A program made the translations under genes and the position numbers. From Phaseolus vulgaris (lineage: Eukaryota; Streptophyta; Magnoliopsida; Fabales; Fabaceae): a stretch of 64,000 nucleotides of DNA. The stretch is taken from positions 36,711,880 through 36,775,879 of the forward strand of contig NC_023756.2 in NCBI RefSeq assembly GCF_000499845.2. Direction: 5' to 3'. Positions 31,434 to 42,145 of this stretch are shown here, in pieces. A model generated the notes under the pieces. That model worked only from the letters and a program-made list of their open reading frames with translations, had not been told where the DNA came from and ran no database searches. How positions within the stretch are numbered: position 1 is the first letter of the stretch; each line of letters begins with the position of its first letter.

Positions 31434-33293
31434 CTAAGGGTGCTCGACGGATGCAAACACTTGTTGAATTCCCACCCCTTCGCACAGCTTCTTCAACAGG
31501 TGGCTTGCAAACTGAGTCCCATTGTCCGACACCAGGCGCTTGGGCACACCAAACCGGCACACAATGTTCTTCCACAAGAAACCTTCGATCTTGTGTGCGG
31601 TGATCTGGGCCACTGGTTCTGCTTCGATCCACTTGGTGAAATACTCAATCGCCACCACCAAGTACTTCATCTGCCTGATCGCCAGCGGGAATGGTCCCAG
31701 AATGTCGATTCCCCAAGTGTGAAACGGCCAAGGGCTGTAAGTCGATTTCAACTCCTCGGGAGGCGCCTTGTGCCAATCGGCGTGCTGTTGGCATTGTTTG
31801 CAACACTGTGCATATCTCTTACAATCTTCTCTCATCGTTGGCCAGTAGTAACCTGCACGGAGAGTCCTCGCGGCCAGAGCTCGACCCCCGACGTGGCTTC
31901 CGCATATTCCTTCGTGGAGCTCTGCCATGATTCTCGTGCACTTCTCGCCATGTACACATTCCAGGAGTGGGTGAGTGAACCCAAACCTGTACAGATCGCC
32001 ATCAATCAATGTGTACTTGCTAGAATTTTTCTTTACCTTCCTAGCCTCTGTCGGATCCAGCGGGAGAAGGCCATCTGCCAGGCACCGCTTGTACTGTGTT
32101 ATCCAGGTGTCTGGCCCATTGGTAGCACAGACCTGCGTCATCTTCACCCTCTCTCCCCGACACGCTCTAATTCTCGGCGATCTCAACGTTTCTTGCGTCA
32201 AAGACCTGTGACTTCTTGCCGCTTTTTCCGTCGCCCTGCTTATCTGAAGAACCAGGTGATCTGCTACAAATGCCCTCGGCGTCTTCAGAGTTTCTTGAAT
32301 CACCGTCCTCTGCCTACCCCCCTTGCCTGAACTGGCGAGCTTGGCTAGCAAGTCAGCTCGGGCATTCTGCTCTCTGGGCACATGCACCACTTCAAAGGAG
32401 GCAAAGGAACTCTTCAATTCCTGCACATACTCTAGGTAAGCCGCCATTTGTGGATCTTTGGCCTGGAACTCGCCTGTTACTTGCCCCGTGACTAGCAGCG
32501 AGTCACTCTTGGCCATCAATACCCTCGCTCCCATCTCTTTTGCCAGCAAGATCCCGGCGATCAGCGCCTCATATTCTGCTTGATTGTTGCTGGCTTTGAA
32601 GGCAAACCTCAAAGATTGTTCGATCAGCACGCCGTTGGGTCCTTCCAAGATGACTCCAGCACCGCTACCCTGCTGGTTCGACGATCCATCCACCGAGAGC
32701 ACCGAACGGAAATCGTCCCCTTCAACTCGTGTCGCCTCAGACGAGAGCTCGACCACGAAATCTAGGAAAATTTGCCCCTTAATCGGACCTCGGGGCTCAT
32801 ACTTAATGTCAAACTCCGACAGTTCTACCGCCCACTTCACCATCCTCCCAGAAACGTCAGGCTTCTTCAACACCTTCTGGATGGGCAAGTCAATCATCAC
32901 AAGTATCGTGAAGCTATGAAAATAGTGGCGCAACCTCCTCGCCGAAAACACCATAGCCAGCGCAGCCTTCTCCAGGGCCTGATATCTCGTTTCCGGGCCC
33001 TGCAACACCTTACTAACAAAATAAATAGGCTTCTGAGCCTGATCTTGGTCCTGGGCGAGCACCGCACTTACCGCCCTCTCAGTTACAGCAAAATACAACC
33101 TGAGAGGGGTTCCCACCAGTGGTTTGCACAGAACCGGCGGGGTCACCAAATACTCCTTGAGCCTGACGAAGGCTTCCTCACACTCCTTCGTCCAGGCAAA
33201 CTTGTTATTGCGCCTTAAGCACTGGAAGTAGGGATGTCCCTTCTCTCCGCTAGCTGACACGAAGCGAGACAGGGCTGCCATCCGACCTGTTAA
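31434..33293 (-). pseudogene. Tat pol, RNase H, second (archaeal-type) RNase H and integrase
   Basis: A 615-codon open frame on the minus strand starts after an amber codon at 33294-33296 and ends at another at 31434-31436. In order it has the RT-linked RNase H (FAWTKECEEAFVRLKEYL; RYQALEKAALAMVFSARRLR; HSFTILVMIDLP), then a second RNase H. The second domain keeps its acidic residues: SVDGSS, NNQAEYEAL, MAKSDSLL and NARADLLAKLAS. The integrase follows with the HHCC zinc region (LHEGICGSHVGG ... CCKQCQQHA) and two acidic residues (WGIDILGPF, VSDNGTQF). The double RNase H is the hallmark of the Tat lineage. Both flanking ambers replace conserved Gln (VQQLTG and HPQTNG in relatives). Confidence 0.92.
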
Positions 33294-34003
33294 CTATTGT
33301 ACTTCTTTCACAGTGGTTGGGCTCCTCATCGCCATGATGGCGGCACACTTGTCCGGGTTGGCCTCTATTCCTCTTTCCGTTAAGAGGAATCCCAGGAATT
33401 TTCCAGCCTCCACGCCAAAGATGCATTTCTCTGGATTCAGCTTCAGCCTGAACTTGGCGATCGTCGTGAACAATTCCTCCAAGTCTGCAACGTGCTTCCT
33501 TTTCTCTGGCGAGGTCACGACCATGTCATCAACCTCTGGTACGTGGCCCCCGCATTCTTCAGCCCAAATGGCATCACCTTGTAGCAATAGCACGATCTCT
33601 CGGTCATGAAGGCAGTCTTCTCTTCATCCATGGGATGCATCTTGATCTGATTCTACCCCGAGAAGGCATCCAGGAAGCTCAACAACTTACACCCTGCAGC
33701 ACTATCCACCAGGGCGTCTATGCTTGGTAAAGGATATGAATCCTTTGGGCAAGCCTTGTTCAGATCAGTGAAGTCGACGCACATGCGCCATTTCCCATTA
33801 CTCTTCTTCACCAGCACGACATTTGCCAGCCATTCAGGGTACTGAACTTCCCTGATGTGGCCTGCAGCGAGGAGTTTCTGTGTTTCATCTCTAATCGCCT
33901 GCCTCCTCTCTTCGTTGAACTTTCTTCTTCTTTGTCGCACCAGTCTCACCAAGTTGTCCATCACCAGATGATGGCACAAGAAATCGGGATCGATCCCGGG
34001 CAT
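33294..34003 (-). pseudogene. Tat pol, reverse transcriptase with internal deletion
   Basis: The minus strand encodes ANVVLVKKSNGKWRMCVDFT, LNKACPKDSYPLPSIDALVD and LLSFLDAFSG, which includes the first catalytic Asp. An amber codon at 33653-33655 then sits where Tyr is usual before NQIKMHP. The sequence continues VMPFGLKNAGATYQR and then jumps directly to VDDMVVTSPEKRKHVADLEE. The stretch that normally links ATYQRLMD to YVDD is missing. The join falls on the repeated heptamer GTTGATG and also shifts the frame. The reverse transcriptase is therefore inactive. Confidence 0.92.
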
Positions 34004-35292
34004 GTCCGAAGCGGACCATGCAAGGCATCCAGATGCCGTTCTATCACCTTAGCAATCTGGTCCTGAAGCTCGACCTCCAGAGATCTTCCCAGCTTGAAGA
34101 TCTTTACCCCGACCTCTCTCTCGAGCCACTGCTCGACGGGTTTTGGTCTGGTTTCTCTGGCGATCACTGCCCTGGCGATTCTCAGTTCTCTCGCTTCCAA
34201 AGGGCGATTCCTTACCTCTTCTTCCTCCAGACCAGCATTCCCCTCCCCTAGCTCAGCATCCACCATCTCCACGTCTCTTCCGGCGATCTCTTCTACTACC
34301 GTCGATCTGGGCTTCACACCAGAAGGCGGGGTGGTTGTCACGTAACTCACCGATCTTTTGTTTTTCAGGCTATTCTCATAGCACTTCTTCGCTTCTTTCT
34401 GGTCGGATTTGATGGTGATCACCACCCCCTCCATAGACGGCAACTTCACCTTCATGTGCCGAGTCGACGGTATAGCGCCTATCCGATTGAGCGTGGGCCT
34501 TCCCAACAGGATGTTGTAGGCTGAAGGAGCGTTTACAACAAGGTATTTGATTTTCTCCGTTCTCGAACCCGCCTCGTCTGTAAACGTAGTCCTCAATTCT
34601 ATGTACCCCCTGACCTCCACCTGGTCACCAGCGAAACCATACAAACACCCTCCACAGGGCCTCAGCTGGTCAAGGGGCAGCTCCAACTGCGTGAAAGTCG
34701 ACCAGAACATCACGTCTGCCGAGCTTCCTTGGTCCACCAGCACCCTGTGGACCTTTCTTCCTGCTGTGATCAACGAGATGACTATGGGATCGTTGTCATG
34801 AGGCACAACGTCCCGAAGATCCTGCTTGGTGAAGGTAATGTCCACTTCCGGCGAGTGGTCTTCAAACATATCTACCATCATCACAGACCTCGCGTACCTC
34901 TTCCTCTGTGATGCGGTGCATCCACCACCTGAGAAACCTCCCGCAATGGTGTGGATTTCCCCGTGCGTAGGCATCTCGTGCTGCTGAGCTTCTCCACCTG
35001 CTAGTTGGGAGCTCGACGCGCCCCCTGTCCTTCTATCCAACAAATAATCATTTAGGAATCCGCTCTTAACCAGATCGTCGAGCTGGTATCCTAAAGCCAA
35101 ACACGAATCCACGGTGTGGCCAAAGCCTTGGTGAAACTCACACCAGGCATCTGGCTTTGGTCCCAGCACCTTGTCGCCCTCCTTCTCTGGCGCTTTCAAC
35201 CTAGCAGATATATTGGGAATGGCGATCAGGTCCGCCAATCCCATGACAAACTTGTGCTTAGGCGGGCGATTATATTCCCGGCGTGCTGGTTG
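33961..35292 (-). pseudogene. Tat aspartic protease region
   Basis: A 427-codon minus-strand frame holds a CCHC-free linker (CEFHQGFGHTVDSCLALGYQ), then the retropepsin core VLVDQGSSADVMFW, a DTGSS-like active site with Gln in place of Thr. The flap-side motif YNILLGRPTLNRIGAIPSTR follows. The polyprotein then runs toward the reverse transcriptase, but the frame changes near 34010, where one base seems lost between HLDA and the next conserved Met-Pro-Gly-Ile-Asp. The upstream end at 35293-35295 is a TAG that separates it from gag in the same frame. Confidence 0.88.
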
Positions 35293-36198
35293 CTAGCGCC
35301 CTTGGCTCCTGCCCTTATTCTTCCTTGGATCATAAGGATGGCGAGTCCTCTGATCCCTTCTGGCCGCCGCTGTCTCCAGCACCCTCTGTGGCTGGATTCT
35401 GGTCTGGGCACGTGGCCTAGCGGGAGCCACGCTTCCTCTCTTCTCGGCGACTTCGCTCTCATCGGCGATGTGGGCCACCGCAAGTCGCCTAACCTTAGCA
35501 AACGTGGCGGGGTGAGCCCTGATCAGTGCCTCGCAGAATGGTCCTGGCAGCACGCCCTTCTTAAATGCATATACCAGCATTTCCTCATCTTTGGCCGGCG
35601 ATCTGACCATCTGCGCCCCAAAGCGATTCAGGTAGTCCCTAAGGGACTCTCCCTGATACTGCCTTATATCAAACAAATCATAAGACACCCTGGGCGGGGC
35701 CTTATTCACGATGTACTTCTCGACGAAAATCTTGGAAAACTGTTGGAAGTTGGTTATGTGACCGTTAGGCAGGCTCACGAACCATTCCAACGCCGTTCCC
35801 TAGAGTGTGCTCACGAACATCTTGCAGTATACAGCGTCTGATCCTCCTGAAAGCATCATCTGCGTATGGAACGTGGTGAGATGAGCCTCAGGATCCTCTA
35901 CGCCGGTAAAAACAGCCTTGACAGGTACCACACTCGCAGGAATAGGCGTGTCAGTAATCGCCTGAGCGAAAGGCATGGGGAAAACACGAGGCGGCGTTGA
36001 CGGCGCGACCTCTTCAGCAATAGGACGCCCTTGCTGCTCCTGAAGAGCTTGACGCAGCTCCTCAGTCACTTTGCTGAGCTCATCATTCCTGGCCCAAGAG
36101 GCGGCCAGGTCCTCATGCATTCTCGCCTGTTCTATGCGCGAGGCTTCCACAGTCGCCTGCAACGAGCGCATAATCTCTACCATCTGCGCCATGGTCAT
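35293..36198 (-). pseudogene. Tat gag
   Basis: The frame starts at the ATG at 36198. The first 130 codons contain a helical region (MVEIMRSLQATVEASRIEQA) and then FPMPFAQAITDTPIPASV. An amber codon at 35800-35802 is followed in the same frame by GTALEWFVSLPNGHITNFQQ, IVNKAPPRVSYDLFDIRQYQ, ESLRDYLNRFGAQMVR and EALIRAHPATFAKVRRLAV. This is the capsid-like Retrotrans_gag region. Gag would assemble the particle that packages element RNA. Apart from the amber codons the frame is open. Confidence 0.9.
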
Positions 36199-36639
36199 GG
36201 CGGCGGCGCCTTCAGCAGCAACGGGCGCAACTGGACTTCAACAGTTGCTTCTCATTTTTCTCATGAAAACTCAGCAAATCACAGAGAGTAAGGAGCAGTA
36301 CTTCCTTCAGCGACGATCGATTCAGCGATCAATCGGTCAAAACTGCGCGAAACTCCGCAAGAAAACTCAAGAACACCGCGAACCTCCAAAGAAACCTGCA
36401 ACTCCACCAGAAACCACCGCTTCTCTCACGACAAACCAAACGAGCCAAAGAACTCAAATCTCACCGAACAAATCTCGCGTAAACAGCAGAAAACTTCACT
36501 TCACCGAAAAACAACCCAAACGAACGTTGGAAAACGCGAAATCACCGAAAAAATCTGAAACGAACAGCGAACAATGGTTGCACCAGCACACAACCACGCA
36601 GAAGACTACGAAAACCTCCAAGAACTCACGCTGTGGATG

Positions 36640-36676
36640 GGAACAGGTTTTACACGGCCCCACGGTGGGCGCCTGA
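36640..36676 (-). other. Candidate primer-binding site of the Tat element
   Basis: Immediately downstream of the 5' LTR on the minus strand lies GGCGCCCACCGTGGGGCC (36655-36674). Its GGCGCC core resembles the tRNA-primed sites of Tat and Athila elements. I did not match it to a specific tRNA. Confidence 0.55.
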
Positions 36677-37495
36677 TGATCCTGCCTGTTGACCAAAACG
36701 TTGGAACTTGCATCGTCAATGGATCGACGTGTGCACCGCTTCAACCTCCGTCCTTCGTCACGATCCACCTCAAGAACCTGCAAAAGAACAGAGCGGCGCC
36801 GCTGCGGCCGATCGCACTCCAACGCCCAAGTCAGTGACTGAACCACCAAATACTTCAAGAGCAAACACTCAAGAACTCTCAAGGAACCGTGCAATGTTCT
36901 CTCTCACATTATGCTCAAGAACTCGCAAGCGTAAAGAATACAATCTGAACGTGCGTACCTCAAAAGTTCGTTGGGAAACCCTTTTATACCTGGTCACTTT
37001 CTCTCTCCTGGCAGTTACACACCTGGACACGTGGATCGCACCCAGTCGTACACGTGCCATCATCTGGAGCCTCCTTGACTTGGGCGCTGCTTCTGACTCT
37101 CCTTTGGCTAAGTTACTTATGCATGGTGCTGCCCAGTGCATAGCTAACTTGGGAGCGCGATCTCTACTAGAACTGGCGAGTTAGGGTGCCTTCGTACACC
37201 TTCCCTGTGGTCTCGCCGGCCGCCTTCATAATCTGCACCATCTTCATCTTTGGCGATGTGCTTGCTCCGGCGATCTCCAATCACTTGGTCGCCTGAGTTT
37301 ACATCTGGCGACTTCATCTTTAACCCGGTGATCGCCGGTTCTAGTATGCTAGAGATCGGAGCACGCCAACTTAATAACTGGCGACTACACGAGTCCCCCG
37401 ACTTCCTTCCCTTCTGCCAACCTGGCGTCTTGTCAACACGCCTATACTGTAGCTGGATGCCACGTCATCACTTCTGACTACCAGGGCGGTACACA
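36677..37495 (-). repeat. 5' LTR of the Tat element (right copy)
   Basis: This 819-bp LTR differs from the left copy at about nine base positions and one single-base indel. Examples are the CTCGTC/CATCGTC difference near its start on the plus strand and an extra C in GATCGCACTCC near 36812. Being 5' to gag in the minus direction, it would drive the sense transcript. Confidence 0.93.
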
Positions 37496-38617
37496 AAGAA
37501 TGAATGAACTTTGCTTCATACACATCCAAGGAGGAAGATTGTAGAGTATGAGTACAATAGGCCAAGTACTATGACTTGTACTCAAATCACCAAATGGATT
37601 GAATCCATCAGCAGCCAAACCAAGTCTAACATTTCGAGCATCTGAAGCAAATTGAGGATTCATTAGATCAAAGTTCTTCCATGCTTCAGAATCCCTCGGA
37701 TGCCTTAGTATGCCTTCATTTGTACTTCCTGATGCATGCCATGCATATGCTCGGCTATTTTAGAAGACATAAACATTCGTTGTAAGCGTGGCTTCAATGG
37801 AAAATATCTTAAAACTTTAGCAGGAACTTTCTTTTGCTTTTTCATAGTACCATCAATAGTTTTGTTCTTCTTTCTTCTTTTCCATCTAGATTCATTACAT
37901 TTCTTACAAACTTCTTTGTCTTTGTCTTCTCCATAGTACAACATGCAATCATTTGGGCAAGCATCAATTTTGGTGTAATGAAGGCCAAGCTTCTTAATGA
38001 TTTTCTTAGCTTCATAGAAGGAACATGGAATTTTAGCATAATCAAAGGCATCTTCTAACAACTCCAATATCATTGACATTGCCTTGTCAGTCATTCTACA
38101 TAGACATTTGATGTGGTACAATTTGAGCAATAAAGAAAGTTTAGAATACTTGCCACATCCTTCGTACAAACTTTGTTGCCCATCATGCATAAACTTCAGA
38201 TACTCAACAATTCATCAGGCATCATTTCGCTTGATCTAGGATGCATATCCTCATCATCCTCCACGTTATCATCATAGAAAAAATTTCCAAATGCGTCATT
38301 AACCATGACACGTATGGGATCATTACCAGAAACTTTATGCTCATTTGATTGGAAAATTGGAGGTGTTTCAGTCGTATTTTGTACAAAACTTGTCTCGCCA
38401 TGTAGAAGCCAGAATGTATAACCTTTTGGAAAAGGATGAAGAATCAAGTGCTGATGTGTTGCTTCTCGAGTTTGCCATTTTTTAAGATTACATTTCGGAC
38501 ATGGCAAATTATCTTACCCTCAACGCTCTTATTAGCAAATGCAAAGTCCAAAAATTTATTCAATCCATCCATGTACTGACATGTATTTCGAGGCATGTTA
38601 ATCCAAGACTTATCCAT
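37496..38617 (-). pseudogene. TNP2 transposase of CACTA 2, N-terminal part
   Basis: The gene starts at the ATG at 38615-38617 with MDKSWINMPRNTCQYMDGLN, the transposase-associated domain. This continues to the Cys-containing PCPKCNLKKW motif, but one base is missing between them near 38505. Later blocks are LYEGCGKYSKLSLLLKLYHI, YYGEDKDKEVCKKCNESRWK, VLRYFPLKPRLQRMFMS, DARNVRLGLAADGFNPFGDL and YNLPPWMCMKQSSFIL, which ends at the Tat insertion. Further frameshifts lie near 38195 and 37745. The coding sequence resumes at 25507. With about five frameshifts in total the transposase is dead. Confidence 0.9.
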
Positions 38618-39571
38618 ATCTAAATGGAATTGTTTGATAAAAATAAAGCAAACCTAGCATGAAAGTTAAAAAAAAAAACATGTGTCAACAAGAGTATTAA
38701 AATGCGTAAAAGAATAGAAGTGAAATAAGTGTATAAAGTGAAATGCAGCAAGAGTGAATAAGATAGAGTAATTAATCACTATACTTTTCAGATACATTAA
38801 GAAAATAACAAAATAAAAATATTTGGTTCAATTATATAATAGATCTTAGCCTTTTATGTGCACATCCTCCAAAGTAAATAAATCTCAACTTTGTACCAAT
38901 AGGTGTACATACTATACACAATAGTATGATCTGCAGGGAAAATGGTATGCACAATAGGTGTACATACTATACACTATGCCAACCAAAGAAGATGGACTTG
39001 AGTACGTTATTATTCTTGTAAAATGAGTTAATTTTATATTTTGATTTACATAAGAAAATATTTTTTATTTTCTAAAATTTAAGGTCTCTACTGTTTCTCA
39101 TAATATCATATGACATAAATTAACTGTTAATATATTAAATAAAAAGAAATGTTATTTATTTATTTATCCTAAAATAAATAATCTAAATTAAAATTAAAGA
39201 TTTAAAATTGTGAAGAGACAAAATAAATCAAAATCAAAATCATAAGTCATTAATTTTATTTTTAAAATTTTTAAATATAATTGTGAAGTAACTGTAAACC
39301 AATAAATTAGGTCCCAGTAAAAAAAACTAGTTAATGCATTACTCATCTAATCTTTTTTGAACGAAAAAAAAAAATTATATTTTCTTTATAAAATAATCCC
39401 TGACCCGTATTCCTTGTTTTTTAAGATAAGGCATAATTCTTAAAATGTTATTAATCACACAAGTGATTATAAAAAAAAAAGAATACTTTCTTTTTAAAAC
39501 TAGAATGACAAAAATTATAAATCAAATACATTTAATTTCTTCATCTTATTTATGTCCGGGTTGTCATAGTG
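38618..39571. other. CACTA 2 right-end non-coding region
   Basis: No coding signal is seen. A direct repeat containing AATAGGTGTACATACTATAC occurs at about 38899-38920 and 38953-38974. The remainder is AT-rich. I do not see the subterminal motif found at the left end, which is one reason the right boundary is less certain. Confidence 0.5.
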
Positions 39572-39574
39572 TAT

Positions 39575-40954
39575 ATCCATCTCAAATAGACTAATGCATT
39601 TACTGAATGAAAAAATTATTTAATTAAAATATCTTCGAAAAAAAAAATATATTATCACCATAAACATGAAATAACTTTAAACGTGTTTAAAGATAGAGAG
39701 ACTAATATATAATTAATACTAAAAACAATTAATAGTAATATATGATCGAAATTTCACAATAATTACACGGAAGCGTATAATGTATTAAATAATATTTATG
39801 AAGGTTTTAAACAATATTCAGTAAAAAAGTGCTTTAACTTCTAACCCTAAGATATTGGGTATATATCAAAGTTATCAGCATCTCATATGTATCTGATATG
39901 ACATGAAGGCAATCCCAACAACTGGACAGGGATCTGGGATACGAACTAACAAACAAGAAATGTACAATAGAAATGTCTAAAGGAAGAATATTACGTTCAT
40001 AGTCAGAACTAATGATTATTAGATAGGAAGGAAATTATGTTGATAGTGAGAATTATGTGGAGGACATTTTTTTTAAGGAAAAAATTGTTAGTTTTGGTTG
40101 AATCAAATATGTAATTTCTAATGATAAAAAAGAAAATCATAGTATGTATATTACTTTTTTAATATTTTTTTCTGATTAGTTCAATTAGATTTTAATCATA
40201 TACATTAGTTCAATTAGATTTTTTTAATCAATATAAAAAATCCTTTCTCTGTTGTATTATTGCGGTCATTCTAACACCTTGTTTTAGGATTGCATTTATT
40301 TTTTTAATCAACAAGAAAGAATAAATAAATGAAAATCATGTATTTTTTTCTTTTAATCATGCATAAATAAATATTATTTTTACTTATCTACCATGTACAT
40401 TGTATATCTCAACAATTATATTTCTTAAGAAATCATAACCAATTCAATTCATCCACATCATTCAATTCATCCATATCATTACATCCTTCACTCTACTAAT
40501 GTTCTCCCATCAGGAGTAAACACTATTTTCCTTTATATATCATTAAATTAACTATTCTATCCATCTCAAATAGACTAATGCAGAATGAAAAAATTATTTA
40601 ATTCAAATATTTTCGAAAAAAATATATAATTATCACCATATACAAGAAATAACTTTAAACGTGTTTAAAAATAGAGAGAGTAATTGATAATTAATACTAA
40701 AAACAATTAATTGTAATATATGATCAAAATTTCACAATAATTATACGAAATGATATATTAAATAATATTTATGAAGGTTTTAAATAATATTCAGTAAAAA
40801 AACTGCTTTAACTTCTAACTTTAACATATTTAACATATTGGGTATATATGTTTCTTACATGTATTTTTTTTTAGGGATCTGGGATACGAACAACCAAACA
40901 AGAAGGTTTATCATATGGGACTCCCTTAAACTGCACGGGTACAAACTTAGGATT
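39575..40954. repeat. Two diverged copies of a dispersed AT-rich repeat
   Basis: The sequence from CCATCTCAAATAGACTAATG at about 39577 to TCTGGGATACGAACTAAC at about 39950 recurs at 40559-40900, and in part at 58464-58740. The second copy is preceded at 40378-40558 by the sequence that also lies left of CACTA 2 at 17320-17512. No coding frame is recognisable. About 40010-40377 is AT-rich and not repeated elsewhere that I can see. Confidence 0.7.
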
Positions 40955-42145
40955 TTTGTGTTGCACTTTATTTCAAGAGCTCTTTAATTCTTGCAATTTA
41001 CGTTTTTGTTTTTAGGCTTTTTTTAAGCTTGCTTGTTGTTTTCTTTATGTTGCCTATCATGTGTTTGAGTATTTTCCTTTTTGAATCTATACAAGTTTTG
41101 GCTTAGTCTTGTTTTTCCATAATTGTCATCACTTCTTGTAGTACTTTTCTTGAATTTTTTTGTTTCTTGCTTTGGTGTCATATAATTTTCTGAGTTTGTT
41201 TTTGATCCTTTGTGCATTTTCTGTTTTAGAATTGAGTTCATACTTGTCTTTTAGACCTATACAAGTTCTATACATAATTTTCCATTATGTCTTTGCTAGT
41301 TCATAATTTTGTTTTTCATTCCTATTAGGATTCCTTTGTTTTTCTGAAAACGTGCTTACTGTTTTTCCTTATTGCAATTGATTTAATCACTGGAAAATTC
41401 TGAAATTCTGGATTTGTGTTACTCAAAGTGTTATAAAAGCATAGAAAAAAGAAGTACTCAAAAATTCAAAGTACACAAAAAATGATAAATAAAATACAAA
41501 AAGTGTACAATTCTGCCGAAAAAAATACGGTAATCTGGCAGCGATTTTGAAAACTTTAACTCAATTAATAGGCTTACTGTTTTTAAGTAATTCCAGTGCC
41601 ATTGTTGATTTAACATCTTGAAGTTTCTGTGGTTTAAATTTCATAATCCAGTTCGCTCTATATCATTCCAGTTAAATCAGTGAACATCAAGCACAGTTTG
41701 TATAAAATTTTTTTCCAGTAGCTTATTTTTGTTTTCTTCATCTATTCTAGTGCTTTTCTTTGGGTATTCTTTTGTGTGCCTACTTTTTCATTGAGTTCCT
41801 TATTTTTTTGCTTGTCTTTTATTCATTAATCTTTGAGTTTGTCATACATCTAGTATTTCTTTTGTTATAGCCTTTCATTGCTTATACCTTTTCTTGATTG
41901 TCTTTATTGCTTCATTGGTTTTGTTGTGGTTGGCTTTGAGATTGGTGTGCCTTGCTTTGACATATTTCATTTGAGGATTCCAAAACCTCAAGATCAGATT
42001 GGTGCAGGGACATTATTTCTTTGAGAGTGACCTCTTTTTCTGGCCAAATTCACTTCGGCCATTTGGTTGCCAAACTCACTGTTTTTGCTAATTTTGTTTC
42101 TTGACTTGGTTTCTGTTTTTGTGTGTTTGCTGTTTTTATTTGCAA
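40955..42145 (+). other. 5' leader of the family X element
   Basis: About 1.2 kb of T-rich leader has no open frame of note. Its first kilobase matches, in reverse complement, the leader at 17681-18570. The start of gag follows directly. Confidence 0.7.

Larger units (their letters stand above)
25508..37495 (-). mobile_element. Tat-lineage Ty3/gypsy LTR retrotransposon, nearly complete, non-functional
   Basis: Two LTRs in direct orientation (25508-26325 and 36677-37495) enclose a minus-strand gag-pol, a tandem-repeat spacer and a plus-strand accessory gene. AAAG flanks both sides (25504-25507 and 37495-37498), giving a duplication of at least 4 bp whose edge is ambiguous by one base. The insertion interrupts TNP2 codons cleanly: removing it restores the reading frame of the host transposon. 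A second RNase H domain and the antisense gene between pol and the 3' LTR are marks of the plant Tat group. The LTRs differ at about nine positions plus one indel, roughly 1.1%. At the rate often used for grass LTRs this implies under half a million years. Confidence 0.93.
17513..39571 (-). mobile_element. CACTA (En/Spm) DNA transposon 2, carrying two nested retroelements
   Basis: The left terminus CACTACAAGAAAAAAT is a typical CACTA end. The right end, placed at ...TTGTCATAGTG (39571), is supported by TAT on both sides (17510-17512 and 39572-39574). It is also supported by the related repeat at 40505-40600, where the two flanks are joined directly. Only CACTA itself is clearly shared between the termini, so the right end is degenerate or slightly misplaced. 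Removing the LTR remnant at 17633-19657 and the Tat element at 25508-37495 leaves about 8 kb. The minus strand encodes TNP2 (38617 to 23140, broken) and then a TnpA-like gene (23000 to 20918, open). Repeated TTTCAAAACCTCCGTAAA motifs lie near the left end. Confidence 0.82.

Noticed and set aside
31422..32330. 302-codon plus-strand open frame opposite the Tat integrase
   Set aside because: It lies exactly antisense to the conserved RNase H and integrase coding frame, has no recognisable domain, and its length follows from the codon bias of the true gene on the minus strand.
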